Shown here: positions 25,871 to 34,076 of the stretch, in pieces
Layout: each line of letters starts with the position of its first letter
How positions within the stretch are numbered: the stretch's first letter is position 1
Assembly (NCBI GenBank): GCA_020249465.1
Contig: JADCFP010000063.1
Location: 1-64,000 of the forward strand
Source: Roseomonas sp.
Lineage (GTDB): Bacteria > Pseudomonadota > Alphaproteobacteria > Acetobacterales > Acetobacteraceae
DNA: 64,000 bases
Reading direction: 5' to 3'
The notes under the pieces: generated by a model
The model's input: only the letters and a program-made list of their open reading frames with translations
What the model was told of the DNA's origin: nothing
Database searches by the model: none
Program-made: the position numbers and the translations under genes

Positions 25871-25876
25871 ATCGGG

Positions 25877-25915
25877 CCAGGCCGCCCCTGTCATCCGCAA
25901 CAGGGGCCGGCCTGG
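25877..25915 (-). other. Strong stem-loop directly upstream of amiC
   Basis: CCAGGCC (25877-25883) pairs with GGCCTGG (25909-25915), and CCCCTGT (25885-25891) pairs with ACAGGGG (25900-25906) around an 8-base loop; only a G/CC mismatch interrupts the 14 pairs. In an amiC transcript it would sit within 6 bases of the chosen start codon and could hide the ribosome binding site. It could instead mark the end of an earlier gene. Confidence 0.6.
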
Positions 25916-25935
25916 GGCGCCGCATGAATTGCCGC

Positions 25936-25965
25936 TTGCTAGACAGAACAAAACCACGGCTAGAT
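25936..25965 (+). promoter_or_regulatory. Candidate promoter for the liv operon
   Basis: TTGCTA (25936-25941) and CTAGAT (25960-25965) are spaced by 18 bases, a moderate match to a housekeeping sigma promoter. It is placed well to transcribe the leader ORF at 26023 and livG. Found by eye only. Confidence 0.3.
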
Positions 25966-26022
25966 GGCGGGATAACGACTGCCCGAATTCGAGAACCCAA
26001 AGGCAGCGTGTGGGGAGGAGAG

Positions 26023-26094
26023 ATGGCCAATACTCGCCATCCGGCGCCGCGTTTGACCGCAAGCGATGGGGCAATGCGCCATGCCGCTGCTTGA
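26023..26094 (+). CDS. Possible 23-codon leader ORF overlapping livG
   Basis: ATG 26023 is preceded by the strongest Shine-Dalgarno sequence of this region (ggggaggagag), while the livG start at 26081 has none of similar quality. The frame encodes 23 residues (MANTRHPAPRLT...RHAAA) and stops at TGA 26092-26094, 14 bases inside livG in another frame. That arrangement would let livG be translated by coupling to the short ORF. The peptide has no run of branched-chain codons, so classical attenuation by leucine starvation is not evident. It may alternatively be a remnant of the original amiC-rne spacer. Confidence 0.35.
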   Translation: MANTRHPAPRLTASDGAMRHAAA

Positions 26095-26866
26095 AGTGCG
26101 CGATATCGTCGTGCGTTTCGGCGGCGTCACTGCCGTGGCCGGCGTTTCCTTTGATGTCGAAGCGGGCCAAATCTGCGGCCTGATCGGCCCCAATGGCGCC
26201 GGCAAGACCACGCTTTTCAACGTCATCAGCGGCATTTATCGCCCGAATGAAGGCGATGTGCGCTTTGATGGCCATATCACCACCAATGAATCGCGCCACC
26301 GCATGGCCCCGCTCGGGCTTGGGCGCACCTTCCAGAACCTTGCCTTGTTCAAATCCATGACGGTGCGGGAAAACATCCTGGCCGGTGCGCATTCCGCCGG
26401 CCACGCCGGTTTTCTCGCCAATGCGCTCCGGCTGCCGCGGGCGCGGGCGGAAGACAGGGCAGCGCGGGAACGCGCGGCTGAATTGCTGGCCTTGCTGCAA
26501 TTGGAAGCGGTGGCTGATCTGCCGGTGATTGATCTGCCCTTTGGCACACAAAAGCGCGTTGAGATGGCGCGCGCGCTGATCAGCCGGCCAAAATTACTCT
26601 TGCTCGATGAACCCGCAGGCGGGCTCAATCACGGTGAGGTGGATGAATTGGCTATTTTGTTCCGCGAAGTGCGGGACAGCTTCAAACTCGCGATCCTGCT
26701 AGTGGAACATCACATGTCGCTGGTGATGCGCGTCTCCGACAAGGTGGTGGCACTCGATTTCGGCAAGAAGATTGCCGATGGCACGCCCGCGGATGTGCGG
26801 AGCAGCCCAGAGGTGATCCGCGCCTATCTCGGCGATGGCCATGCGGATGCGACCCATGCTGCTTGA
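26081..26866 (+). CDS. livG: Branched-chain amino-acid-type ABC transporter ATP-binding protein LivG
   Basis: 261 residues. Walker A is GPNGAGKT (36-43), Walker B is KLLLLDEPAGGL, and the signature loop is the variant LPFGTQKRVEMARAL, as in the LivG branch. The H-loop lies in LLVEHHMSLVM. It powers import together with LivF, LivH, LivM and the periplasmic protein at 29442. ATG 26081 gives the canonical MPLLEVRDIVVRFGG start; an in-frame ATG at 26066 adds five residues. It overlaps livF by a few codons, so the ATPase pair is co-translated. Confidence 0.93.
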   Translation: MPLLEVRDIVVRFGGVTAVAGVSFDVEAGQICGLIGPNGAGKTTLFNVISGIYRPNEGDVRFDGHITTNESRHRMAPLGLGRTFQNLALFKSMTVRENILAGAHSAGHAGFLANALRLPRARAEDRAARERAAELLALLQLEAVADLPVIDLPFGTQKRVEMARALISRPKLLLLDEPAGGLNHGEVDELAILFREVRDSFKLAILLVEHHMSLVMRVSDKVVALDFGKKIADGTPADVRSSPEVIRAYLGDGHADATHAA

Positions 26867-27560
26867 AGTGAAAAACCTGCGCGCCGGTTATGGCCCAACA
26901 CAAGTTTTGTTCGGGTTGGATTTCGCGGTGGCTGAAGGCGGTGTGACCGCGCTGCTCGGCGCCAATGGTGCGGGTAAGACCACAACCTTGCGCGCTGTGT
27001 CCGGCCTTATTCGCCCGGAAGGGGAGGTTCTGCTCGCCGGCCAGCGCATCACGGGGTTGATGACGGAATCCATCGCGCGGCTTGGTGTCGCGCATGTGCC
27101 CGATGGGCGCGGCACCTTCATGGAATTGACAGTGGAGGAGAATTTTCGCCTCGGCGCCTATACGCGGCGTGATCCTGATGTGGCGGCGGATTTCGCGCGC
27201 ATGTGGGAATGGTTCCCGCGCCTGAAGCAACGCTGGCGCCAACAGGCGGGCACGCTTTCGGGCGGGGAGCAGCAAATGCTGGCCATTGCGCGGGCGCTTT
27301 TGCTGCGGCCCAAGCTGTTATTGCTGGATGAACCAAGCTTTGGTCTCGCGCCGCTGATTGTGCAGGACATCTTCACCATTCTGCGCCGTATTCGCGAAGA
27401 AAGCGGCGTTGGCATTCTGCTCGTGGAACAAAACGCCAATCTGGCGCTTGATCTGGCCGATCACGCCTATCTGCTTGAGACCGGCCGCATCGTCATGTCA
27501 GGCCCCGCTGCCGAGATCAGGCAGGATGAGGCCATTCGCCGTTCCTATCTGGGATATTGA
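26856..27560 (+). CDS. livF: Branched-chain amino-acid-type ABC transporter ATP-binding protein LivF
   Basis: 234 residues. GANGAGKTT is Walker A, LSGGEQQMLAIARAL the ABC signature, KLLLLDEPSFGLAP Walker B and LLVEQNANLAL the H-loop region, all in the LivF form. The start is unclear: ATG 26856 gives MLLEVKNLRAGYG, the usual LivF beginning, and overlaps livG by 11 bp; in-frame ATGs at 26835, 26841 and 26847 would add up to seven residues. It forms the ATPase dimer with LivG at the cytosolic side of the membrane. Confidence 0.93.
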   Translation: MLLEVKNLRAGYGPTQVLFGLDFAVAEGGVTALLGANGAGKTTTLRAVSGLIRPEGEVLLAGQRITGLMTESIARLGVAHVPDGRGTFMELTVEENFRLGAYTRRDPDVAADFARMWEWFPRLKQRWRQQAGTLSGGEQQMLAIARALLLRPKLLLLDEPSFGLAPLIVQDIFTILRRIREESGVGILLVEQNANLALDLADHAYLLETGRIVMSGPAAEIRQDEAIRRSYLGY

Positions 27561-27563
27561 AGG

Positions 27564-28436
27564 ATGGAAGCCTTTCTTTTGCAGCTTGCAGCCGGTATCG
27601 CGACAGGGGGTATTTATGCCTCGGTCGCGCTGGCGATTGTCATGATCTATCAGGCCACACATCACGTGAATTTCGCGCAAGGCGAAATGGCGACACTTTC
27701 GACCTTCATTGCGCTGACCATGATCCAGGCGGGCCTGCCCTATTGGGTCGCCTTCGCGGGTACGCTGGTGGTGTCCTTCGTGATGGGCGCGCTGGTGGAA
27801 AGGCTGATCATGCGCCCGGTGCAGCATGCGCCGATCCTGACGCATGTTGGGGTTTATATCGGCATGTTGCTGATTATCGGCAATCTGACGGGCTGGGTTT
27901 TTGGCTATACGACCAAGGTATTTCCCTCACCCTTTGAAGGGGGCGGGCCGATGCTGGGGGGGCTATTGTCATCGCATCAGCTTGGCAGTGTTGCGGTTAC
28001 ACTTGCGGTGCTGATCCTGGTCTATCTGTTTTTCACGAAAACCTCGCTTGGTCTTGCCATGCGCGCGGCCGCCTATAACCCGCGCTCCGCACGCCTGGTC
28101 GGCATTCGCGTGGATGTGATGCTGGCGCTTGGCTGGGGTCTGGCGGCCGCGATTGGCTCGGTTGCCGGCATGATGGTGGCACCCATTGTGTTCCTTGATC
28201 CGAACATGATGCTCGGCATTCTGCTTTATGCCTTTGCGGGCGCATTGCTGGGCGGGATAGACAATCCCCCCGGCGCCGTGATTGGCGGCTTTCTGGTGGG
28301 TGTGCTGGAAAACCTGGCGGGGGCTTACATTGTTGGCACGGATCTGAAGTTGACGGTGGCGCTGGTGATCATCATCGGTGTGCTGGTGCTGAAACCTTCC
28401 GGCCTTTTCGGCCGTGTCGTGTTCACGCGGGTCTAG
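27564..28436 (+). CDS. livH: Branched-chain amino-acid-type ABC permease LivH
   Basis: 290 residues with about eight membrane helices. GIATGGIYASVALAIVMIYQATHHVNFAQGEMATLSTF near the N-terminus is the LivH hallmark, and RAAAYNPRSARLVGI in the long cytoplasmic loop is the coupling segment that touches the ATPases. It starts 3 bp after livF, with an aagga site overlapping the end of that gene. It forms the membrane channel with LivM. Confidence 0.93.
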   Translation: MEAFLLQLAAGIATGGIYASVALAIVMIYQATHHVNFAQGEMATLSTFIALTMIQAGLPYWVAFAGTLVVSFVMGALVERLIMRPVQHAPILTHVGVYIGMLLIIGNLTGWVFGYTTKVFPSPFEGGGPMLGGLLSSHQLGSVAVTLAVLILVYLFFTKTSLGLAMRAAAYNPRSARLVGIRVDVMLALGWGLAAAIGSVAGMMVAPIVFLDPNMMLGILLYAFAGALLGGIDNPPGAVIGGFLVGVLENLAGAYIVGTDLKLTVALVIIIGVLVLKPSGLFGRVVFTRV

Positions 28437-28440
28437 CGGC

Positions 28441-29424
28441 ATGAGCCTTTCACCCGCACGCCTTCTTCTTGTGCTGCTCGGCCTTGCGGCAGCACTCGCA
28501 CCGCTTTGGGTGCTGGAAAGCTTTCACCTGTTCCAATTGACCATGGCGGTGATCATGGCGCTTGCGGTGCTCGGGCTTAACATCGTCACGGGTTACAATG
28601 GGCAGATATCTTTGGGCCATGGCGCGTTTTTCGCGATTGGCGCTTATGTCACTTCCATCCTGATGGCGCAGGCGGATTGGTCCTTCTACGCGACACTGCC
28701 TTTTGCGGCGGCGATATGCGGCATGGTCGGCTATGCGGTTGGCTTGCCGGCGCTCCGTTTGGGTGGGCTTTATCTGGCGCTGGTGACGTTTTCGCTCGCC
28801 GTCGCAGTGCCGCAATTGCTCAAACATAAGGCGCTGGAGGCCTGGACCGGCGGCGTGCAGGGCCTGTTCCTGATGAAGCCCGATCCGCCGCGCTGGCTCA
28901 CATCAATCCTGCCGCTTAATGCCGATCAATTCATGTATCTGAATGTGCTGATCGTCTCCGGCATATGTTTTCTGCTCGCCTGGAATCTCATTCGCGGGCG
29001 GATTGGCCGCGCGCTGATGGCAACGCGTGATCACCCCATAGCGGCCGAGGCGATGGGCATGGATATCGCCGCACTCAAGACCGGCGCCTTTGCCGTGAGT
29101 GCCATGATCACCGGCGTGGCCGGCGCGCTTTCCGCCGTGGCGGTGGAATTCGTCGCCCCTGACAGCTTCACCTTCCTGCTGTCCATCACGTTTTTTGTCG
29201 GCATGGTGGTGGGCGGCGTTGCTTCCATCCTCGGATCAATCTTTGGCGGGCTATTCGTGCTGTTTGTGCCGAATATCGCTGAGAGCATCAGCCGCGCCGC
29301 GCCAGGTGTCATCTATGGCATGATCCTGATCATTTTCCTGTTTCTTCTGCCGGAAGGCTTCGCCGGTCTGGTGCGGCGCCTTGTGGCGAAGCTTTCATCA
29401 CCCGGAAAACCAAAACCACAATAA
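28441..29424 (+). CDS. livM: Branched-chain amino-acid-type ABC permease LivM
   Basis: 327 residues with about nine helices. ALAVLGLNIVTGYNGQISLGHGAFFAIGAY is the LivM hallmark and ATRDHPIAAEAMGMD is the coupling loop. ATG 28441 lies 4 bp after the livH stop and gives the usual N-terminus; the frame is open a little further upstream inside livH. The C-terminus ends in a short basic tail. It is followed 17 bp later by the binding-protein gene. Confidence 0.93.
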   Translation: MSLSPARLLLVLLGLAAALAPLWVLESFHLFQLTMAVIMALAVLGLNIVTGYNGQISLGHGAFFAIGAYVTSILMAQADWSFYATLPFAAAICGMVGYAVGLPALRLGGLYLALVTFSLAVAVPQLLKHKALEAWTGGVQGLFLMKPDPPRWLTSILPLNADQFMYLNVLIVSGICFLLAWNLIRGRIGRALMATRDHPIAAEAMGMDIAALKTGAFAVSAMITGVAGALSAVAVEFVAPDSFTFLLSITFFVGMVVGGVASILGSIFGGLFVLFVPNIAESISRAAPGVIYGMILIIFLFLLPEGFAGLVRRLVAKLSSPGKPKPQ

Positions 29425-29441
29425 CCAAGGAGGAATTCACC

Positions 29442-30647
29442 ATGACCATTTCACGTCGTCTTCTTCTGGCTGGCAGCGCGGGCGCGCTGGCCGCACCCAA
29501 TATCGCCGCCGCGCAGGAAGCGCCGGGCGTCACCGCGACCGAAATCCATATTGGCAGCACCAATGCGCTATCCGGCCCGGTTTCATCCTATTCGGTGATT
29601 TCGCGCTGCCTGGAAGCCATGTTCAAGCGCCTGAATGATCAAGGCGGTGTCGGTGGCCGGCGCATCAAATTCACCGTTTTGGATGATGCCTATCAGCCGC
29701 CGCGCACGCTGGAACAAACCCGCCGCCTGGTGGAACGCGACCGAGTCGCCTTTCTGTTCAATCAGCTTGGCACGCCAACCAACAGCGCCGTGCATCGTTA
29801 CGTCAATCAGCGTTCCGTGCCGCATCTGTTCCTGGCAACGGGCGCCGATAAATGGGCCAATCCGCGCGAATTCCCCTGGACCATCGGCTGGCAGCCGAGC
29901 TACCGGGTAGAGGCGCAAATCTATACCAAATATGTGCTGGAACAGCGGCCCAATGCGAAGATTGCGCTGCTCTATCAAAATGATGATTTCGGGCGCGATT
30001 ATCTGCATGGCGTGCAGGATGTGCTGAAGGATCGCTTCCGTTCCATGGTGGTTACCGCCACCAATGAAGCGACCGATCCCACGATTGATAGCCAGATCGT
30101 GCAGCTTCAGGCCGCGGGCGCGGATGTGCTGATTTGCGGCGTGGTGCCGCGCTTCGCCGCCCAGGCCATTCGCCGCGTGCATGACATTGGCTGGCGGCCC
30201 ATGATGTTCATGACCAATGTGTCCGTTTCGGTCGGTGTGGTCATGCAGCCGGCGGGGGTGGAAAAGGGGGTCGGCCTCATCACCTCTGACTACCGGAAAG
30301 ACCAATCCGATCCCGCCTGGGCGCAGGATGCCGGCATGAATGAATGGCGCGACTTCATGCGCCGCTACGTGCCGGATGGTGATTTGGGCGACAATAATTA
30401 CACCTATGGCTACGGTGTGGGCACCACCATGATCCAGGTGCTGCGCCAATGCGGCAATGATTTCAGCCGCGAGAATGTCATGAACCAGGCGCGGAATATC
30501 CGCCCCATGGACATCGCGACCCTGCTTCCGGGGATCAAGGTGCAGACCCAGCCCGATAATTACAACGTGATCCGCCAGATGCAGTTGCAGCGCTGGAACG
30601 GGCAAAGCTGGGAGCGCTTTGGCAATGTGATCGAAGGGGCGGGTTAG
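29442..30647 (+). CDS. Periplasmic binding protein of the Liv-type ABC transporter
   Basis: 401 residues, type 1 periplasmic-binding fold. A signal peptide (1-25, SRRLLLAGSAGAL, ending AAAQ) is followed by IHIGSTNALSGPVSSYSV, the first ligand-loop region. GGVGGRRIKFTVLDDAYQP and KIALLYQNDDFGRDY are further family segments. It has the best ribosome binding site of the operon (aaggagga), so it should be made in excess over the membrane subunits. The proteins of this sub-branch often bind aromatic acids or amides rather than leucine; the ligand is not determinable here. Confidence 0.9.
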   Translation: MTISRRLLLAGSAGALAAPNIAAAQEAPGVTATEIHIGSTNALSGPVSSYSVISRCLEAMFKRLNDQGGVGGRRIKFTVLDDAYQPPRTLEQTRRLVERDRVAFLFNQLGTPTNSAVHRYVNQRSVPHLFLATGADKWANPREFPWTIGWQPSYRVEAQIYTKYVLEQRPNAKIALLYQNDDFGRDYLHGVQDVLKDRFRSMVVTATNEATDPTIDSQIVQLQAAGADVLICGVVPRFAAQAIRRVHDIGWRPMMFMTNVSVSVGVVMQPAGVEKGVGLITSDYRKDQSDPAWAQDAGMNEWRDFMRRYVPDGDLGDNNYTYGYGVGTTMIQVLRQCGNDFSRENVMNQARNIRPMDIATLLPGIKVQTQPDNYNVIRQMQLQRWNGQSWERFGNVIEGAG

Positions 30648-30654
30648 CCCCTTC
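30633..30654 (+). terminator. Hairpin spanning the stop codon of the liv binding-protein gene
   Basis: GAAGGGGC (30633-30640) and GCCCCTTC (30647-30654) form a perfect 8-bp stem whose six-base loop, together with the first base of the right arm, contains the TAG stop codon. There is no U-run. It could end the operon or protect the transcript 3' end. Confidence 0.5.
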
Positions 30655-30665
30655 AACCGCTACCC

Positions 30666-30694
30666 TTGTAGTGGCGGCGGGCAGGGACTATGAT
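30666..30694 (+). promoter_or_regulatory. Candidate sigma-70-type promoter of rne
   Basis: TTGTAG (30666-30671) and TATGAT (30689-30694) are separated by exactly 17 bases. Transcription from here would start near 30701 and give an rne leader of about 440 bases. Recognised by eye; no experimental support. Confidence 0.45.
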
Positions 30695-30700
30695 GCTCCG

Positions 30701-31142
30701 TCCCGGCGGCATCCGCTGCGGGCGAGAATTCCGGCGGCATCGCCTGGCGCATGAAACCCCAATGGGCAGCGCGCCCCGCAATGTTCAGCCCCCTGGCCTC
30801 TAAAGCCCCTGCCCTTGGCATTGGCTTTGTGGATTTGCCGGGGAGCGGCCCTTCCTTCTCGCCGGCGCGGCCCGAGGCGCGCGAAAGCCCCGCCCATTAT
30901 GGCCATGGCCCCCGTCGCGCCCGCCGTCCCGCCTGCGCCTGTGACCTTCATGGTCCAAGGGTTCCCGGGGCAGGATCCAGGTGCGCCCACCCTGGGGCCG
31001 CTGCGCTGTTTCAGTGCCGGTTCCACCGAAGAAGGTCTTCGCCGTCGCATGCCTCAGCACGCCACGCCGCAAAGTGATCCTTGTTCGGGCCATGCCACGC
31101 ATTTGCGCCCGCGGCTTCGCCCCGGCGCGGAGACTTCACCCC
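30701..31142 (+). other. Probable long 5' leader of rne; no convincing gene
   Basis: The 495 bases between the liv operon and rne hold no reading frame with recognisable protein features on either strand; open frames here look like products of high GC. RNase E messages in other bacteria carry long leaders through which the enzyme controls its own message, so a leader of this length fits. The segment is very GC-rich with several potential stems, for example around 30836-30900. No binding motif could be assigned. Confidence 0.4.
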
Positions 31143-33875
31143 ATGACCAAGCGTATGCTGATCGATGCCTCCCACCCCGAAGAAACCCGGGTTGTGGTGA
31201 TGGATGGCAATCGCCTCGACGAATTTGATCTTGAAACGGCGCAACGCCGCGCCCTGAAGGGCAATATCTACCTTGCCAAGGTGGTTCGGGTGGAACCCAG
31301 CCTGCAAGCGGCCTTTGTGGAATATGGCGGCAATCGCCACGGCTTCCTGGCCTTTGGCGAAATCCACCCGGATTACTACCAAATCCCCGTCGCCGACCGG
31401 CAGCGCCTGCTCGCGATGCAGGAAGAAGAAGCCCGCGCGGAAGATGAGGCCGATCTGCCGCCCGAAAGTGCCATGGACCGCGCCGCCTGGACCGGTGAGA
31501 CGCCGGAGCCCTGGCAGCCTGCCGAAGACGCCAATGGCGAAGCCGCGCCTGCTACTGAGGCTGCATCGGATGACGCACCCGCGCCGGAAGCCGAGCCGGA
31601 ACCGACTGCCGAAGCCCCTAGCCAGCCATTGGCGATTGAAAGCGAAAGCCTGACCGCCGCGCCGGACGCTGCTCTGGCTGATCTTGGCCGCGTTGAGGAA
31701 TTGCCCGCCGAAGACCAGGCCCCGCCCGAAACTATTGGCGGCGAAGGCCCGGCCGAGACGGAAGAAGAACGCCGCGAACGTCGCATCCCACCGCGCTTCA
31801 TGCGCCACTACAAAATCCAGGAAGTGATCCGCCGCCGCCAGATCATTCTGGTGCAGGTGGTCAAGGAAGAACGCGGCGGCAAAGGTGCCGCGCTGACAAC
31901 TTACATGTCGCTTGCCGGGCGGTTTTCCGTGCTGATGCCGAATTCCCCGCGCGGGGGCGGGGTTTCGCGCAAGATCACCTCGGCCGCGGATCGCAAGCGG
32001 CTGCGCGAAGTGATGGATGATCTGCAATTGCCCCAGGGCATGTCGCTGATTGTGCGCACCGCCGGCGCGCAACGGCCAAAGCCCGAAATTCAGCGAGATT
32101 GCGAATATCTGCTGCGGCTTTGGGACAATATTCGCGAAAGGACGCTGGCTTCCACCGCGCCGGCGCTGATTTACGAAGAAGCAGATCTGATCAAGCGATC
32201 CATCCGCGATGTCTATGGCCGCGACATTGATGAAGTGATGGTGGAAGGCGATGGTGCTTTCCAGCAGGCGCGCGAATTCATGCGCATGCTGATGCCATCC
32301 CACGCCAATAAGGTGCGGTTGCACCGGGATGTGACGCCGCTTTTCGCGCGCCATCACGTGGACCAGCAATTGGATGCGATGCATTCGCCCGTGGTGCAGC
32401 TGCGTTCCGGCGGTTATGTGGTGATCAACCAGACCGAAGCCTTGGTCGCGATTGACGTGAATTCGGGCCGCGCCACGCGCGACCGCCATATCGAAGACAC
32501 GGCTTTGCGCACCAATATGGAAGCCGCCGAGGAAATTGCGCGCCAATTGCGCCTGCGCGATCTGGCCGGGCTGATTGTGATTGATTTCATTGACATGGAA
32601 TCAAACAAGCACAATGCCATGGTGGAAAGGCGGCTGAAGGAATCGCTCCGCCACGACCGGGCGCGCATTCAGGTGGGCCGCATCAGCCATTTCGGCCTGC
32701 TGGAAATGAGCCGCCAGCGCCTGCGGCCATCCATTGCGGAACAGACCTTCATCACCTGCCCGCATTGCCTGGGCCGCGGCACGATCCGTGGCGTGGAAAG
32801 CAGCGCGTTGCAAGTGCTGCGCGCGATTGAAGAAGAAGGGGCGAAGCGCCGCTCAGCCGAAATCAACGTGCATGTCGCGACTGATGTTGCGCTTTGGCTG
32901 TTGAACCGCAAGCGCGACCGGCTTTCGGAAATTGAGGCGCGCTTTGGCATGAGCGTGTTCTTCCAGCCGGATGAAAAGCTGATGGGGCCGGCGCTGCGCA
33001 TTGAACGCCTACGCGCTGCTGAACCCATGGCGGTTAGCGCCGCACCTTCCGCGCTGCGGATGGATTACGCGCCGGAAGTGGAAGACATCGCGCCGGAGGC
33101 CGAGGAAGAGGAAGCCGATAGCCCACGCGCCGAGGCGCGTGAGGAAACCGCCGAGGAAGGTGAGCGCCGTCGCCGCCGCCGTCGCCGCCGCCGTGGTGGC
33201 CGGCGTGAGGGTGGGCCGCAGGGCGGTGAAGCGGGCACCGAGGCTGATGGCGAAGGCGAAGAAGGCGCTGACGCCGCAGCAGAAGCGGGCGAAGCGCCGG
33301 AAGGCGAAGCCCAGCCCGCCGAGGATGAAGGCCAGGCCGCTGAAGGCGCCGCCGAGGGTGAGGATCGTCCGCGTCGGCGTGGCCGCCGTGGTGGGCGCCG
33401 CCGGCGTGAGGATGGCCCGCGCGAGCGCCGCGCTGAGGATGCTGCGCCTGAAATGGCGGAAGAAGCCCCCGCGCAGCGCTATATTGGCCCAACCCCGGCG
33501 GACCCCTTTGCCGGGCAGATTGATGATGTGTTTGCTGCCATGGCCGCAGCCGAGGAAGCGGCGGAACGCGCTGCCGCGACCGCGCGGCGCATTGCGCCTG
33601 CTGCCCCTGCGCCGGAGCCTATGGCGGAAGCGGCCCCGGTGGCCGAGGCGGCACCTTTGGTGACGGAAGCGGCACCGGTTGCGGAAGCGCCGGCGCCCGT
33701 TGAACCGCCAGCGCCGGAACCTGCGCCCGCGCCCGTAGCAGCTGAACCCGCCCCGCCGCCTCAGCCGGAAAAGGCGGAGCCGGTGATTGGGCCGGCCATT
33801 CAGCCGGTGGTGCTGGGTGATGGGGCGGAAGTGGCGCGGCCCAAGCGGCAGGGCTGGTGGAAGCGGCCGGGCTAG
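31143..33875 (+). CDS. rne: Ribonuclease E
   Basis: 910 residues. The N-terminal MLIDASHPEETRVVVMDGNRLDEFD and the S1 domain (from about 36) are typical, but the S1 domain is split by an acidic Pro/Ala/Glu-rich insert (about 95-215), as in other alphaproteobacteria. The catalytic half follows, with IDVNSGRAT and IVIDFIDM carrying the metal-binding aspartates, and the zinc-link CPHC (about 538-541) that joins protomers. The C-terminal third is low-complexity: Arg-rich blocks (RRRRRRRRGGRR) and Ala/Pro/Glu runs, then the terminal GWW motif. It cuts single-stranded AU-rich RNA and scaffolds the degradosome. ATG 31143 is the family start. The TAG stop is the first three bases of a dispersed repeat. 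Confidence 0.96.
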   Translation: MTKRMLIDASHPEETRVVVMDGNRLDEFDLETAQRRALKGNIYLAKVVRVEPSLQAAFVEYGGNRHGFLAFGEIHPDYYQIPVADRQRLLAMQEEEARAEDEADLPPESAMDRAAWTGETPEPWQPAEDANGEAAPATEAASDDAPAPEAEPEPTAEAPSQPLAIESESLTAAPDAALADLGRVEELPAEDQAPPETIGGEGPAETEEERRERRIPPRFMRHYKIQEVIRRRQIILVQVVKEERGGKGAALTTYMSLAGRFSVLMPNSPRGGGVSRKITSAADRKRLREVMDDLQLPQGMSLIVRTAGAQRPKPEIQRDCEYLLRLWDNIRERTLASTAPALIYEEADLIKRSIRDVYGRDIDEVMVEGDGAFQQAREFMRMLMPSHANKVRLHRDVTPLFARHHVDQQLDAMHSPVVQLRSGGYVVINQTEALVAIDVNSGRATRDRHIEDTALRTNMEAAEEIARQLRLRDLAGLIVIDFIDMESNKHNAMVERRLKESLRHDRARIQVGRISHFGLLEMSRQRLRPSIAEQTFITCPHCLGRGTIRGVESSALQVLRAIEEEGAKRRSAEINVHVATDVALWLLNRKRDRLSEIEARFGMSVFFQPDEKLMGPALRIERLRAAEPMAVSAAPSALRMDYAPEVEDIAPEAEEEEADSPRAEAREETAEEGERRRRRRRRRRGGRREGGPQGGEAGTEADGEGEEGADAAAEAGEAPEGEAQPAEDEGQAAEGAAEGEDRPRRRGRRGGRRRREDGPRERRAEDAAPEMAEEAPAQRYIGPTPADPFAGQIDDVFAAMAAAEEAAERAAATARRIAPAAPAPEPMAEAAPVAEAAPLVTEAAPVAEAPAPVEPPAPEPAPAPVAAEPAPPPQPEKAEPVIGPAIQPVVLGDGAEVARPKRQGWWKRPG

Positions 33876-33977
33876 AGCAAATCACGTTCAGATGGAATCA
33901 TCTGAGCGTGTGAAGATGCTCGAAAAACAACGAGGTAGATCGGGTTGCGTGAACCCATGTGAACGCAACACGCTCTA
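33873..33977. repeat. ~104-bp dispersed palindromic repeat, copy A
   Basis: Bounded by TAGAGC and GCTCTA (inverted ends). The left hairpin pairs CACGTTCAGAT (33883-33893) with ATCTGAGCGTG (33900-33910). A conserved middle reads AAGATGCTCGAAAAACAA, and a right palindrome has TTGCGT and ACGCAA arms. Copies B (39630) and C (63097) share order and length. The first three bases are the rne stop codon. Confidence 0.93.
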
Positions 33978-33989
33978 GGGTGCGTTTGG

Positions 33990-34009
33990 GCCAAGTGGAA
34001 CAACTTGGC
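33990..34009. repeat. Palindromic element of the GCCAAGTG type, second copy
   Basis: GCCAAGT (33990-33996) and ACTTGGC (34003-34009) flank a GGAACA loop. The flanks (TTTGGG before, CTCAACGGAACATGGC after) loosely resemble the element at 19893-19936. It lies between the convergent rne and phhB genes, 12 bp after repeat copy A, and may act as a bidirectional transcript end. Confidence 0.6.
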
Positions 34010-34076
34010 TCAACGGAACATGGCATAATGTCTCATGCTGAGCCTTTGCCGCGCCAAGGCGGCGAAGGCTCCCTCA

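Noticed and set aside
30815-31228. 137-codon frame upstream of and overlapping rne
   Set aside because: Low-complexity Pro/Ala/Arg composition, no ribosome binding site and overlap with the rne start; more likely untranslated leader.
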